Below are positions 18,945 to 29,986 of a DNA stretch of 64,000 nucleotides, in pieces (the first letter of the stretch is position 1; each line of letters starts with the position of its first letter). Made by a program: the position numbers and the translations under genes. The DNA is from Polaromonas sp. P2-4 (GTDB lineage: Bacteria; Pseudomonadota; Gammaproteobacteria; Burkholderiales; Burkholderiaceae_C). Under the pieces are notes generated by a model. The model saw nothing but the letters and a program-made list of their open reading frames with translations, ran no database searches and was not told the DNA's origin. The DNA lies in the NCBI GenBank assembly GCA_024703855.1, contig CP087965.1:256001-320000 (forward strand). Direction: 5' to 3'.

Positions 18945-19559
18945 TTACGCCTGCGCAATTTGCCAATCCAAAGCCCACGCTCCCGACAACACGTTTTGCA
19001 GCCACAACACACCCGTCAGCGTCTTCGCGTCGGTTACTTGGCCATTGCCGCACCAGGCCAAAAGCTCGGCGGGGCTGGCCGTGAAAACGTCAAGGAATTC
19101 ACCGGTATCCAGATTGCGCTCGCCCTTGGTCAATTCCCGCGCAAACCAGACATCAATAAATTCGGTGGAATAAGAAATCACCGGGTGCAGCACACCGGCC
19201 CTGGCCCACTGGCGGGCGGTATAGCCGGTTTCTTCCAGCAGCTCGCGCTGCGCACAGACCAGCGATCCCTCGCCCGGATCAAGCTTGCCGGCCGGAAACT
19301 CAATCATCACCCTCTGCACCGGGTAGCGGTATTGGCGCTCCAGCACCAATCGGCCGTCAGCCTGCTGCGCCACGATCATCACGGCACCGGGGTGAATGAC
19401 ATATTCGCGTGTGGCGTGGCTGCCATCGGGCAGCCTGACGGTATCATGGCGGACCTGAAGAAAATTCCCTTTGAGAATTTCTTCAGAGCCCACTTGGGTC
19501 TCAATCAGGTGCGCAAGGTCCATGCTGCTTTCCCCATCAGAACCACGCACAGGCTTCAT
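18945..19559 (-). CDS. Nudix hydrolase (ADP-ribose pyrophosphatase-like)
   Basis: Protein of 204 residues. The Nudix box G-x5-E-x7-REUxEExGU is complete (GKLDPGEGSLVCAQRELLEETGY, about residues 92-114), binding the metal ions that cleave nucleoside diphosphate linkages. REYVIHPGAVMIVA and RYPVQRVMIEFPAGKLDPGE are characteristic of the ADP-ribose pyrophosphatase branch. Its start overlaps the stop of the DUF2818 gene by 4 nt, so the two are coupled; an ATG at 19523 is an alternative start. Confidence 0.85.
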   Translation of the reverse strand: MKPVRGSDGESSMDLAHLIETQVGSEEILKGNFLQVRHDTVRLPDGSHATREYVIHPGAVMIVAQQADGRLVLERQYRYPVQRVMIEFPAGKLDPGEGSLVCAQRELLEETGYTARQWARAGVLHPVISYSTEFIDVWFARELTKGERNLDTGEFLDVFTASPAELLAWCGNGQVTDAKTLTGVLWLQNVLSGAWALDWQIAQA

Positions 19560-19858
19560 GCGCGACGCTTGAACAAATACCGGTAGATAAAACCGGGAAA
19601 CGCCAAAGTGACGAAGAGCGTGCCCGTGATGGCATAAAACTCCCAGCCCTGCGGCGCAATTTGCCCGGTGCGCTGCTCCAGGAACAAGCCCAGCCCACCT
19701 ACCAGCAGGTACCAGACGACCAACTCAGCCAGTCGCACCGCCAGGTTTTTGGGCGCTTTGAGCGCAACTACCGCGAAAAGGCGGTTGCTGATGAAGGGTA
19801 GATTGGCCGCCAGCAAGGCCAGCAGTACCACCAGCCAGACTGAAACGGTTTGGGTCAT
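19556..19858 (-). CDS. DUF2818 membrane protein following nuoN
   Basis: Protein of 100 residues with three hydrophobic segments (WLVVLLALLAANLPFI, LVVWYLLVGGLGLFLE, YAITGTLFVTLAFPGFI) and a basic C-terminus. In beta-proteobacteria this family regularly sits right after nuoN, as here, 9 nt downstream; a role linked to complex I is plausible but unproven. Confidence 0.75.
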   Translation of the reverse strand: MTQTVSVWLVVLLALLAANLPFISNRLFAVVALKAPKNLAVRLAELVVWYLLVGGLGLFLEQRTGQIAPQGWEFYAITGTLFVTLAFPGFIYRYLFKRRA

Positions 19859-19867
19859 GAAGGAGGT

Positions 19868-21369
19868 CTAGTTTCCCAGCGACTTGACGATGCTGCTGAT
19901 CGATTGTGCGCACAAGGTCATCAGGCCACCGGGCACGATGCCCAGGATCAGAATCAGCGCCCCGTTGATCGCCAGCACAACACGCGCATCAGCAGGCGCC
20001 GAGATCGGCTGGGCGTTGTGGTCATGGGGGGCATCAAAGTACATCACCTTGACCACGCGCAGATAGTAGAAAGCGCCAATCAGCGACATCATCACGGCAA
20101 AAATGGCCAGCACCAGGTAGCTGGTTTGCTCCGACGAAATGAGCACCTGCAACACGGCCAGCTTGGCATAAAAGCCCACCAGCGGCGGCAAGCCGGCCAG
20201 CGAGAACATGCTGATGGCCATGACACCGGCATACAGCGGGCTGCGTTGGTTGAGACCGGCCAGATCGGTGATTTCTTCAGACTCGTGCCCGGCACGCGCC
20301 AGCAGAAGGATGATGCCGAATGCGCTCAATGTGGTGAGCACATAGGTGATGGCGTAGAACATGGTCGCGCCGTAGGCTGATTCGGCATTGATTTGGTTGC
20401 CATTAACCACGCCTGACAGCAGGCCCAGCAGCAAGAAACCCATTTGCGATATTGTTGAAAACGCCAACATGCGCTTCAGATTGGACTGGGCGACTGCGGC
20501 CAGATTACCGATGAGCAATGAACCGATGGCCATCAATGCCAGCATCTGCTGCCAGTCAATCGCCAGCGGCAACATACCTTCTACCAACAAGCGGATGCAG
20601 ATGGCAAACGCGGCCAGTTGCGGCGCGCCACCAATCAGCAGCGTGACGGCAGTGGGCGCGCCCTGGTACACATCGGGCAGCCACATGTGAAAAGGCACAG
20701 CCCCCAGCTTGAAAGCCAGACCCGCCACGATAAACACCAAACCAAAGATCAGCACCTGGTGTTTGACCTGTCGGCTGGCAATCGCGTTGAACACTTCATT
20801 AAGGTCCAGCGATCCGGTCGCGCCGTACAGCATAGACAGGCCGTAGAGCAGAAAACCCGAAGCCATTGCACCCAGCACAAAGTACTTCATGGCCGCTTCC
20901 GTAGCGGTTGCGTTATCGTGGCGCAAGGCTACCAGTGCGTAACTGGACAGCGTCAACAACTCCAGGCCCATGTAGAGCACCAGAAAGTTGTGACCCGAAA
21001 TCATCACAAACATGCCCAGCAAGGCAAACAGGCTGAGCGTGAAAAACTCGCCGCCGCGCAGCATGTCGCGATCGGCCGCATAGGGTCGGCCGTAGACCAG
21101 CGTGACCATCAGGCTGATAGTGGCAAAGCATTTAAGCCAGCCCCCATGGGGTCGCTGACCACCATGTTGCTGAAGCCGTAAAAGGTCTGGCCGCCTGCAG
21201 CATAAAAAGCTTCCATGGCCGCGACCACAGCGAGCGTCAGCAAGGTCAGCACATAGGTGGCCGTGCGGTGCGGGGTTTTGACGCCCAAATCGAACAGCGC
21301 AATCACGCAGGCCATGATCAAGAGAACGATTTCGGGGTAAACCGTAATCCAGCTAAGTTTGTCAATCAT
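19868..21369 (-). CDS. nuoN: NADH-quinone oxidoreductase subunit N (frameshifted)
   Basis: About 500 residues, antiporter-like proton-pumping subunit of the complex I membrane arm with about fourteen helices. Recognised by [34 protein letters not shown] (with the conserved Glu) and [26 protein letters not shown] run near 21145 is one base short; the restored join reads [24 protein letters not shown]. Last nuo gene, followed by DUF2818. Confidence 0.9.
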
Positions 21370-21382
21370 CTGAATTCTTTTA

Positions 21383-22858
21383 TTAGTTCAGTTTCGAGGC
21401 CGCGACATGCTTGAGCAGGTCAGCCACCGAGGTGTCCATCACATCGGTAAACGGCTTGGGATAAATGCCCATGTACAGCACGGCAATCGCCAGCAAGGCA
21501 AGCATCAAAAATTCACGGCTGTTGATATCGCTCAGGCCTTTGACGTCTTCATTGGCGACCGGCCCGAGGTACACGCGTTTGAACATCCACAGGTTGTAGG
21601 CCGCGCCAAAATCAGCGCAGTCGCCGCGGCAGCGCCCATCCAGAAGTTGGCTTTGACGGTGCCCAGAATGACCATCCATTCACCAACAAAGCCGGCCGTG
21701 CCTGGGCAAGCCGCAGTTGGCCATGGCAAACAGCAGGGCAAATGCGGCAAACTTGGGCATGGTGTTGACCACGCCGCCATAGCTGGCAATCTCGCGTGAG
21801 TGAACGCGGTCGTACAGCACGCCGATGCACAGGAACATGGCGCCCGACACAAAACCGTGAGAGATCATCTGCACGATACCGCCTGAAACACCCAAGTCAC
21901 TGAAGATGAAGAAACCCAGGGTGACAAAACCCATGTGCGCCACCGACGAATAGGCCACCAGTTTTTTCATGTCCTGCTGCACCAGGGCTACCAGACCCAC
22001 ATAAATAACGGCAATCAGCGACAAGCCAATCATCAGCCAGGCCCATTCGTGGGTGGCATCCGGTGCAATCGGCATCGAAAAACGCAGGAAACCATAGGCG
22101 CCCAGCTTGAGCATGATGGCCGCCAGCACGGCAGAGCCGCCAGTCGGGGCTTCGACGTGCACGTCAGGCAGCCAGGTGTGGACTGGCCACATCGGCACCT
22201 TCACTGCAAACGCGGCAAAGAGGGCAAAGAACAGCAGGGTCTGCACCGTACTGCTCAGCGGCAGCTTGTGCCACGTGAGAATGTCAAAACTGCCGCCCGA
22301 CTTGTTGTACAGAAAAATCAGCGCAACCAGCAACAGCAGGGAGCCGATCAGCGTGTACAAAAAGAACTTGAAAGCGGCGTAGATCTTGTTCGGGCCGCCC
22401 CAGATACCGATGATCAGGTACATCGGAATCAGCGTGGCTTCGAAGAACACGTAAAACAACAGACCATCCAACGCGGTAAACACGCCAATCATCAGGCCGC
22501 TGAGAATCAGGAAGGCCGCCATGTACTGGTTGACACGCGTGGTAATCGCTTCCCAGCTGGCAATGATGACCACCACATTGATGAAGGCGGTCAGCAGCAC
22601 GAACCACAGCGAGATGCCGTCCACACCCAGGTGGTAACTAACGTTGAAGCGCTGTATCCAGGGGCCTTTCTCGACAAACTGCATGGCCGAGGTACCCAGC
22701 TGAAAGCCGTCGTACAAAGGCAAGGTCACCAGAAAACTGACAACAGCACCGATCAGCGCGATCCAGCGCACACTGCGTGCCTGCTCGTCACGTCCCAGCG
22801 CCAACAACACGGTACCGAAAATAATCGGCGTCCAGATGGCAAGGCTCAACAAACCCAT
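21383..22858 (-). CDS. nuoM: NADH-quinone oxidoreductase subunit M (frameshifted)
   Basis: About 490 residues, antiporter-like subunit. Signature parts: YHLGVDGISLWFVLLTAFINVVVI, FFEATLIPMYLIIGIWGG (conserved Glu) and VPMWPVHTWLPDVHVEAPTGGSAVLAAIMLKLGAYG. Shifts near 21712 and 21607; between them the family stretch PGTAGFVGEWMVILGTVKAN is read in a third frame. Located between nuoL and nuoN as in other proteobacteria. Confidence 0.9.
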
Positions 22859-22878
22859 TCTTGTTCTTCCTTGATATT

Positions 22879-24915
22879 TTATTTATTGAGCCAGACGAAA
22901 TACGTCATCAACAAAAACACGCCAATGATCATGCCGAAGGCGTAGTGGTAGATATAGCCCGACTGCAGCCTTCGCACAACACCCGACACCCAACCCACCA
23001 GCTTCCACGACCCGTTGACCAGAGCGCCATCGATCAGCGCCTGATCGCCACCCTTCCACAGGCCCACGCCCAATGCGCGCGTGCCACGGGCCAGCACGTT
23101 TTCATTGAACCAGTCCATGTAGTACTTGTTCTCAAGCAAGGTATAAACGGGGCTCGCCATGCGCTTGATGGCCGCGGGCAAGGCCGGGTTGACGATGTAC
23201 ATGTAATAAGCCAGCACGACGCCGGAGAGCGCCAGCCAGAACGGCGCGGTCATCAGGCCATGCAGTGCCATCTGGGCCGGACCATGGAAAATCTTGGCCA
23301 GCTCATGCATGGCCGGATGGCGCTCAAGGTTGACAACAATTGCGTCCTTGAAAAACTCACCGAACAGCATGGGCTGAATCGTCATGAAACCGACCACCAC
23401 CGAAGGAATGGCCAGCAGGACGAGGGGCACCGTCACCACCCAGGGTGACTCGTGCGGCTTGCTGTGCTCGTCGCGGTGGTGGTGCGGGTCGGGCTCCTCG
23501 GCCTCGTCGTGGTCGTGCGCCTTGGGCTCCTGGTCGTAGCGCTCCTGGCCGTGGAAAACCAGGAAGTACATGCGGAACGAGTAGAAGGCGGTGACGAACA
23601 CGCCGGCCAGCACGGCGAAATGCGCGAAGCCGGCGCCTGGCAGGTGACTCTCGGCCACCGCCTCGATGATGCTGTCCTTGGAGTAAAAACCCGCGAACAA
23701 GGGCGTGCCGATCAGCGCCAGCGATCCCAGCAGCGAGGTGATCCAGGTGATCGGCATGTACTTGCGCAACCCACCCATCCAGCGCATGTCCTGGTTGTGG
23801 TGCAAGCCAATGATGACCGAACCGGCGCCGAGGAACAGCAAGGCCTTGAAGAAGGCGTGCGTCATCAGGTGGAACACGGCCACCGAGTAGGCGGACGCAC
23901 CGAGTGCCACCGTCATGTAACCGAGCTGCGACAAGGTGGAATAAGCCACCACGCGTTTGATGTCGTTCTGAATGATGCCCAGGAATCCCATGAACAGCGC
24001 CGTGATGGCGCCAATCACCATGATGAAACTCAGCGCGGTATCGCTGAGTTCAAACAGCGGCGACATGCGCGCCACCATAAAGATACCGGCCGTCACCATG
24101 GTTGCGGCATGAATCAGCGCAGAGATAGGGGTCGGGCCTTCCATGGAGTCAGGCAGCCAGACATGCAGCGGGAACTGGGCCGATTTGCCCATGGCGCCGA
24201 TAAAAAGACAAATGCAGATCACGGTAATCAGCATCCAGCCAGTGCCCGGCAATGTCAGCTTGGACAGCAAATCGGCTTTGGCAAAAGCTTCGCCATAGTT
24301 GAGCGTGCCGGCATACGCTGCGATCAGGCTAATGCCCAGAATAAAGCCGAAGTCGCCCACGCGGTTGACGATAAAGGCCTTCATGTTGGCAAAAATCGCA
24401 CTCGGTTTGTTGAACCAGAAACCGATCAGCAGGTAAGACACCAGGCCCACAGCTTCCCAGCCAAAGAACAGCTGCAGCATGTTGTTGCTCATGACCAGCA
24501 TCAACATCGAGAACGTGAACAGCGAAATATAGGCAAAGAAGCGGTTGTAACCGTCGTCTTCTTCCATGTAGCCAATCGTGTAGATGTGCACCATCAGCGA
24601 CACAAAGGTCACCACGGCCATCATCATCGCGGTCAGGCCATCGACCAGAAAGCCGATTTCCATTTTCAAACCGCCGACAGTCATCCAGGTGTACAGCGTT
24701 TCATTGAAGCGCGCACCATCCAGCGCGACGCTTTTGAGCGTCATGGCCGAGATGACGAAGGCCACCAGCACACCCAGGATGGTGAGGGTGTGCGACAAAC
24801 GGCGGCCTATCCAGTTGCCCCCGAACGAGGTCCCCAGGATACCGGCCAGCAGAGCGCCGGCCAGCGGTGCCAGCGGAACGGCCAGCAGCGTCGATGCAGA
24901 AAGGGTTTGACTCAT
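22879..24915 (-). CDS. nuoL: NADH-quinone oxidoreductase subunit L
   Basis: Intact, 678 residues; the distal antiporter-like subunit with its long lateral helix. Conserved stretches: FLVDGLTAMMMAVVTFVSLMVHIYTIGYM, FFGWEAVGLVSYLLIGFW, GAMGKSAQFPLHVWLPDSMEGPTPISALIHAATMVTAG. A histidine-rich cytoplasmic loop (KAHDHDEAEEPDPHHHRDEH) is an oddity of this lineage. It starts at 24915; a pair of dispersed repeats separates it from nuoK. Confidence 0.95.
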   Translation of the reverse strand: MSQTLSASTLLAVPLAPLAGALLAGILGTSFGGNWIGRRLSHTLTILGVLVAFVISAMTLKSVALDGARFNETLYTWMTVGGLKMEIGFLVDGLTAMMMAVVTFVSLMVHIYTIGYMEEDDGYNRFFAYISLFTFSMLMLVMSNNMLQLFFGWEAVGLVSYLLIGFWFNKPSAIFANMKAFIVNRVGDFGFILGISLIAAYAGTLNYGEAFAKADLLSKLTLPGTGWMLITVICICLFIGAMGKSAQFPLHVWLPDSMEGPTPISALIHAATMVTAGIFMVARMSPLFELSDTALSFIMVIGAITALFMGFLGIIQNDIKRVVAYSTLSQLGYMTVALGASAYSVAVFHLMTHAFFKALLFLGAGSVIIGLHHNQDMRWMGGLRKYMPITWITSLLGSLALIGTPLFAGFYSKDSIIEAVAESHLPGAGFAHFAVLAGVFVTAFYSFRMYFLVFHGQERYDQEPKAHDHDEAEEPDPHHHRDEHSKPHESPWVVTVPLVLLAIPSVVVGFMTIQPMLFGEFFKDAIVVNLERHPAMHELAKIFHGPAQMALHGLMTAPFWLALSGVVLAYYMYIVNPALPAAIKRMASPVYTLLENKYYMDWFNENVLARGTRALGVGLWKGGDQALIDGALVNGSWKLVGWVSGVVRRLQSGYIYHYAFGMIIGVFLLMTYFVWLNK

Positions 24916-25100
24916 TGTTTAACCGCCCGTAGGGCTGCCCTAGTTAAAAGTGCGCCCCAAACGTTGTTCAAGGGGCAGCGCCGAAGGCTCGAAGTGAAAA
25001 GCGTGGGGGTACATGTTTTTCCGCCGGGCAGCCCCAAGGAAAAATGCGCCCCCTCGGGGGGCAGCGTGGTACGCGAAGCGACAAGCGTGGGGGCTCATTT
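24916..25100 (-). repeat. Dispersed repeat family 2, two tandem copies, between nuoK and nuoL
   Basis: Two copies of an intergenic element whose better copy (25020-25099) has the hairpin GCCCCCTCGGGGGGC and the ends GGGCAGCCCCAAGG and AGCGTGGGGGCTCA. The end GTGGGGGCTCA abuts the nuoK stop. The gap contains no gene. Related copies lie at 26640, 33235 and 44342. Confidence 0.75.
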
Positions 25101-25409
25101 TTATCCCTGCAGCGTGTTGAGTTCGTCGACGTTGATGCTGGACTTGTTACGGAACAGCAACACCAGGATGGCCAGGCCGATGGCGGATTCAGCGGCAGCG
25201 ACGGTCAGGATGAAAAACACAAAAACCTGGCCCGCCATGTCGTTCAAGTAGTACGAAAACGCCACAAAATTCATGTTGACTGCCAGCAGCATCAGCTCAA
25301 TCGCCATGAGCAGCACAATCAAATTTTTGCGGTTCAGAAAAATGCCAATGACCGACAGCGCAAAGAGCATGGCACCCAGCGAAAGAAAGTGTCCCAAGGT
25401 CAGCATCAT
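25101..25409 (-). CDS. nuoK: NADH-quinone oxidoreductase subunit K
   Basis: Intact, 102 residues with three transmembrane helices; the conserved membrane glutamate is in [19 protein letters not shown], and [19 protein letters not shown] holds the second. Part of the proton path next to nuoJ. Start overlaps the nuoJ stop by 4 nt. Confidence 0.95.
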   Translation of the reverse strand: MMLTLGHFLSLGAMLFALSVIGIFLNRKNLIVLLMAIELMLLAVNMNFVAFSYYLNDMAGQVFVFFILTVAAAESAIGLAILVLLFRNKSSINVDELNTLQG

Positions 25410-26049
25410 GGTTGTTTTTCCTCAGCGGAAGCAAGGGCAGCGGGTGCAGCGACCACAGGCTTCATCTTGACCAGGCTGACCCGGTCTGCCCGCTTGACAC
25501 GAACCTGATCGGCTGGATTGATATATTTCGAGTCCTTGCGTTGACGCAAGGTCAGCGCAATGGCGGCGATCATGGCCACCAGCAGGATCACGGCCGCAAC
25601 TTCCAGCGGGTAGAGGTACTCAGAGTACAGCATTTTTCCCAGCTCTTTGGTATTGGAAACCTGGGCGGCAATCTCGCCCGGTACGGAGGTCACCTTGGGT
25701 GGCTCATGGAACCCGCCCATCAACACGTAAGACATTTCAAGCGCGATGATGGCGCCCACCGTGCCGGCCAGAGGAAAGTGTTTCCAGAAACCTTTGCGCA
25801 CACTGTCAGTGTTGATGTCGAGCATCATGACCACAAAGAGAAACAGCACCATCACCGCACCCACATAGACGAGCACCAGCGTGATGGCCAGAAACTCGGC
25901 CTTGAGCAAAATCCAGACGGCAGCCGCCTGGAAAAATGCGAGCACCAAATACAGCGCGGCATGCACCGTATTGCGCGCAGTAATCACCTTGAATGCTGCA
26001 AACAGCAGCACCGCGGCGAAGACATAAAAAGACCTGTTTTAGCGTCCAT
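25406..26049 (-). CDS. nuoJ: NADH-quinone oxidoreductase subunit J (frameshifted near its start)
   Basis: About 213 residues, five helices; [28 protein letters not shown] is the family signature. A T run near 26033 is one base short; with it restored the protein begins [22 protein letters not shown] at 26049. The C-terminal tail is alanine/proline-rich. It overlaps nuoK by 4 nt. Confidence 0.9.
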
Positions 26050-26101
26050 GTTGTTGTGGATTCTTTCTTGAGCCTGCTACTTGGATACTGGGGCGTGGGG
26101 T

Positions 26102-26599
26102 TCAGCGGTATTTGGCATCAGCTGCCCGATTGGCCGCAATTTCAGCTTCATAGCGGTCGCCTACTGCGAGCAGCATGTCCTTGGTGAAGTAAAGATCACC
26201 GCGTTTTTCGCCGTGGTATTCGAAGATATGGGTCTCAACGATCGCGTCCACCGGGCAGGCTTCCTCGCAGAAGCCGCAAAAAATGCATTTGGTCAGATCG
26301 ATGTCGTAGCGCGAGGTGCGGCGGCTGCCGTCGTCCCGCACGTCAGACTCGATGGTGATGGCCAGTGCCGGGCAAATCGCCTCACACAGCTTGCAGGCAA
26401 TACAGCGCTCTTCGCCGTTTTCATAACGACGCAGCGCATGCAGGCCCCTGAAGCGCGGACTTAGCGGCGTTTTTTCTTCGGGGAACTGGATGGTGATCTT
26501 GCGGCTGAACATGTACTTGCCGGTCAGGGCCATACCCTTGAACAGCTCGGTGAGCATGAAGCTTGAAACAAAATCCTTGACGGAGGCTACTGCACTCAT
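26102..26599 (-). CDS. nuoI: NADH-quinone oxidoreductase subunit I
   Basis: Intact, 165 residues; carries clusters N6a and N6b. The two 4Fe-4S motifs are [12 protein letters not shown] (about residues 67-78) and [12 protein letters not shown] (about 106-117). [17 protein letters not shown] precedes the first, as usual. Confidence 0.95.
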   Translation of the reverse strand: MSAVASVKDFVSSFMLTELFKGMALTGKYMFSRKITIQFPEEKTPLSPRFRGLHALRRYENGEERCIACKLCEAICPALAITIESDVRDDGSRRTSRYDIDLTKCIFCGFCEEACPVDAIVETHIFEYHGEKRGDLYFTKDMLLAVGDRYEAEIAANRAADAKYR

Positions 26600-26639
26600 G
26601 ATGATTTCCTACCGAGCCGCGCTAAAAGTTGCATGCAAG

Positions 26640-26735
26640 GACGAGAAGAAATTTCCCGACGGGCCGCCCCTAGGGAAATTAGCCCCCTCGGGGGGCAGAG
26701 AACTACACGCAGTGAGAGAACGTGGGGGCCCATAA
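26640..26735 (-). repeat. Dispersed repeat family 2, between nuoH and nuoI
   Basis: Plus-strand GGGCCGCCCCTAGGGAAATT, the hairpin GCCCCCTCGGGGGGC, ACACGCAGTGAG and CGTGGGGGCCCA, ending next to the nuoH stop codon. Confidence 0.75.
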
Positions 26736-26736
26736 G

Positions 26737-27810
26737 TTATTTCCAGATGTTGTAAGGGGTCTGCATCCAGGCCCCAACGACCACCAGCCAGACCAGGGTC
26801 ACAGGTATGAATATCTTCCAGCCCAGACGCATGATCTGGTCATAGCGAAAGCGTGGGAAGGTGGCGCGCACCCAGAGGAACATGGTGACGACGACAAAAG
26901 TTTTTGCACCCAGCCAGATCCAGCCCGGAATAAAACTCAAAAACTCAAAGGGTGGCAGCCAGCCGCCCAGAAACATCAGGACGGCCAGTATGGCTACCAG
27001 CCACATGTTGGCGTATTCGGCCAGGAAGAACATGGCGAAAGCCATGCCGGAGTACTCCACCATGTGGCCCGCCACAATCTCGGATTCACCCTCCACCACG
27101 TCAAACGGGTGGCGGTTGGTTTCGGCCAGGCCAGAGATGAAATACACCACAAAAATCGGCAGCAGGGGCAACCAGTTCCACGACAGGAAGGTCAAGCCCT
27201 GACTGGCCGCGGTCCCTTTACCCTGGCTCATGACGATGTCCGTCATGTTCAAACTGCCAGACACCATAAGCACCACCACCAGGCAAAAGCCCATGGCGAT
27301 TTCATAGCTCACCATTTGTGCCGAGGCGCGCATGGCACCCAGAAACGCGTATTTGGAGTTGGAAGCCCAGCCCGCGATGATCACGCCATAAACTTCCATC
27401 GAAGTGATGGCCATCAAAAACAGCAGGCCGGCATTGATGTTGGCCAGCGCCACATCAGGACCGAAAGGGATGACGGCCCAGGCCGCCAGCGCTGGCATGA
27501 TGGTCATGATCGGGCCCAGCACAAACAGGCCCTTGCTGGCGGCCGTAGGAATGATGATTTCCTTGGTCAGCAGCTTGAGCGCGTCGGCAATCGGCTGCAA
27601 CAGGCCGAAAGGTCCCACGCGGTTGGGGCCGAAGCGGATTTGGGTGAAACCGATCGCCTTGCGTTCCCACAGCGTGAGGTAAGCCACGCAACCCATGAGC
27701 GGCAGCAAAACGCAAACAATCTTGATAAGCGCCCACAACACGGGCCAAACCGTCGCTGGCCAGATGCCGCCCATCAAACCCTGGCCGAAAGCGTAGAGTG
27801 TGTCGATCAT
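26737..27810 (-). CDS. nuoH: NADH-quinone oxidoreductase subunit H
   Basis: Intact, 357 residues, eight helices; forms much of the quinone-binding chamber. [40 protein letters not shown] and [30 protein letters not shown] are nearly invariant in the family. Its ATG overlaps the nuoG stop by 4 nt. Confidence 0.95.
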   Translation of the reverse strand: MIDTLYAFGQGLMGGIWPATVWPVLWALIKIVCVLLPLMGCVAYLTLWERKAIGFTQIRFGPNRVGPFGLLQPIADALKLLTKEIIIPTAASKGLFVLGPIMTIMPALAAWAVIPFGPDVALANINAGLLFLMAITSMEVYGVIIAGWASNSKYAFLGAMRASAQMVSYEIAMGFCLVVVLMVSGSLNMTDIVMSQGKGTAASQGLTFLSWNWLPLLPIFVVYFISGLAETNRHPFDVVEGESEIVAGHMVEYSGMAFAMFFLAEYANMWLVAILAVLMFLGGWLPPFEFLSFIPGWIWLGAKTFVVVTMFLWVRATFPRFRYDQIMRLGWKIFIPVTLVWLVVVGAWMQTPYNIWK

Positions 27811-29969
27811 GCGGCCACTCCTTCAACGTTGGCGTCAAGGCTTGCGGCATGCCGCGCATCTGCGGTCAACTGCAGCGAGGTAGCGCGCCTGACCAGCCCG
27901 TCGAGCTGGTAAATGCTGGCGACGGCAGGCGTTGAGCCCGCAGATACCGTCAGCGTGATATTGGCTTCGCTGGCATTGTTCAGCTTGTCTGCCGGTACTT
28001 GCGCAGAGTCAACGCCAGGAATCTGCTTGAGCACATCCTGCGACGATTCAAACTCAAAACCGGGCAAACCGAGCAAATTGGCCAGCACGCGCAAAACTTT
28101 CCAGGCGGGCCGCGTGTCGCCCAAAGGTTTAACGACCGCATGAAAGCCCTGCACGCGGCCTTCAGCGTTCACAAATGTACCCGGGGTTTCCGTGAACGGG
28201 GCAATCGGCAACAGCACATCGCTGAAGCTCATATTGGCCTTGAAGGGGCTCAAAGTCACGATCATCTGAGCCGCATTCAACGCGGCTCTGGCCTTGGCAC
28301 CTGCGGCCGAATCAAACTCGGGTTCGTTGTTCAGCAAGATGACCGCTTTCAGCTTGCCGTCCAGCATTTGACCCGCATTCAGGCCCTTGTCATTTGGCAA
28401 TGCGCCGACCAGCTGCGCACCAACGGTATTGGCGGCTTCGGTCAAATAACCCACGGTAGCGCCGGTTTGTGCGCCGATCCAGTTGGCCAAAGCCAGCAGG
28501 CTGGAGGCATTGGCGTGGTGCGCCGCGGCATTGCCCAAGAGGATGGCTTTGCGCTCACCGCCCAGCAAGGATTTGGCAATCGCCTTGGCGGCATCGGTGG
28601 CCTGGCCGGAAGCGGGTGCAGACACGCCCTTCTCCGCTGCAATCGCCGCAGCCACATCCGCCAAGGCCTGTGCCCATGCGTCAGGCGCGGCCAGCAGCGC
28701 ATTGGCCACCGGCATGGCCCACGCGCCGGTGGAAGCCAGCTCCGCTACCGAATTGATAGCATTCAACGCACATCCCTTGCGGATGGACTGCCGAATTCGC
28801 TGTGCAAACAGCGGATGGTCCTTGCGCAGGTTGGAACCGACCACCAGCACGCGTTGCAGCTGCGACAGCGAGGCAATGGACGTGCCCAGCCAGCGCACCT
28901 GTGTTGATGTTGTGGGAGAAAATTCTGCGTTGCGCAAGCGGTAATCGATGTTGTCGCTGCCCAGCCCGCGCATCAGCGAAGCCGCGAGGTACAACTCTTC
29001 AAGTGTGCTGTGCGGGCTGGCCAGCGTACCGATGCTGTCAGCGCCATGGTCAGCCTTGATTTGCTTCAGGCCATTGGCCACGTATTCGAGTGCAGTCTGC
29101 CAATCGACGGTTTTCCACTCACCACCCTGCTTGAGCATGGGACTTAGCAGGCGTTCGTCGCTGTTAAGGGCTTCGTAGGAGAAGCGGTCACGGTCTGCAA
29201 TCCAGCACTCGTTGACGTCTTCGTTCTCCAGCGGCACCACGCGCATGACCTTGTTGTTTTTGACCTGGACAATCAGGTTGGCGCCGGTGGAATCGTGCGG
29301 GCTGACCGACTTGCGGCGCGACAGTTCCCAGGTACGGGCGCTGTAGCGAAAGGGCTTGCTGGTCAGCGCACCGACGGGGCAAAGGTCAATCATGTTGCCG
29401 GACAGCTCGGAGTCCACCGACATGCCGACAAAAGTCTCGATCTCGGCATGTTCGCCGCGGTGCGACATGCCGAGTTCCATCACGCCGGCGACTTCCTGGC
29501 CGAAGCGGACACAGCGCGTGCAGTGAATGCAGCGGCTCATCTCTTCCATCGAGATCAGCGGGCCGACGTCCTTGTGGAAAACCACGCGCTTTTCTTCTTC
29601 GTAACGTGACTCGCTGCCGCCGTAGCCGACGGCCAAGTCCTGCAACTGGCATTCGCCGCCCTGGTCGCAAATCGGGCAGTCCAGCGGATGGTTGATCAGC
29701 AAGAACTCCATCACACCCTTCTGGGCCTTGATGGCTTTGTCGTTCTTGGTGTGCACGATCATGCCTTGCGTCACGGGCGTGGCGCAGGCCGGCATCGGTT
29801 TGGGTGCCTTTTCGATATCGACCAGGCACATGCGGCAATTGGCCACGATGCTGAGCTTCTTGTGATAACAAAAATGCGGAATGTAAGTACCGGCTTTTTC
29901 AGCCGCGTGCATGACCGTGCTGCCTTCGAGCACTTCCACCTTTTGGCCGTCGAGTTCTATTTCAACCAT
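27807..29969 (-). CDS. nuoG: NADH-quinone oxidoreductase subunit G
   Basis: Intact, 720 residues. N-terminal 2Fe-2S domain with [15 protein letters not shown], then [18 protein letters not shown] (H/C ligands), [16 protein letters not shown], and a molybdopterin-oxidoreductase-like body without cofactor ([16 protein letters not shown]). Carries electrons from NuoF/E towards NuoI. The alanine-rich second half is variable in the family. Starts 17 nt after nuoF. Confidence 0.95.
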   Translation of the reverse strand: MVEIELDGQKVEVLEGSTVMHAAEKAGTYIPHFCYHKKLSIVANCRMCLVDIEKAPKPMPACATPVTQGMIVHTKNDKAIKAQKGVMEFLLINHPLDCPICDQGGECQLQDLAVGYGGSESRYEEEKRVVFHKDVGPLISMEEMSRCIHCTRCVRFGQEVAGVMELGMSHRGEHAEIETFVGMSVDSELSGNMIDLCPVGALTSKPFRYSARTWELSRRKSVSPHDSTGANLIVQVKNNKVMRVVPLENEDVNECWIADRDRFSYEALNSDERLLSPMLKQGGEWKTVDWQTALEYVANGLKQIKADHGADSIGTLASPHSTLEELYLAASLMRGLGSDNIDYRLRNAEFSPTTSTQVRWLGTSIASLSQLQRVLVVGSNLRKDHPLFAQRIRQSIRKGCALNAINSVAELASTGAWAMPVANALLAAPDAWAQALADVAAAIAAEKGVSAPASGQATDAAKAIAKSLLGGERKAILLGNAAAHHANASSLLALANWIGAQTGATVGYLTEAANTVGAQLVGALPNDKGLNAGQMLDGKLKAVILLNNEPEFDSAAGAKARAALNAAQMIVTLSPFKANMSFSDVLLPIAPFTETPGTFVNAEGRVQGFHAVVKPLGDTRPAWKVLRVLANLLGLPGFEFESSQDVLKQIPGVDSAQVPADKLNNASEANITLTVSAGSTPAVASIYQLDGLVRRATSLQLTADARHAASLDANVEGVAA

Positions 29970-29986
29970 ATGTTTTCTTTCCGCGA

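Noticed and set aside
23452..25251. A 599-residue plus-strand open frame opposite nuoL
   Set aside because: Histidine/arginine/glutamine-rich composition, no family features, and it lies antisense to a highly conserved intact gene; it is a shadow of GC-rich codon use. The same applies to the long frames opposite nuoH, nuoG and nuoD.
28744..28775. GCTACCGAATTGATAGCATT in nuoG as another copy of repeat family 1
   Set aside because: Only the core matches and the encoded residues ([12 protein letters not shown]) look like normal protein; the rest of the repeat is missing. A similar weak match at 14662 in the ABC exporter was also left out.
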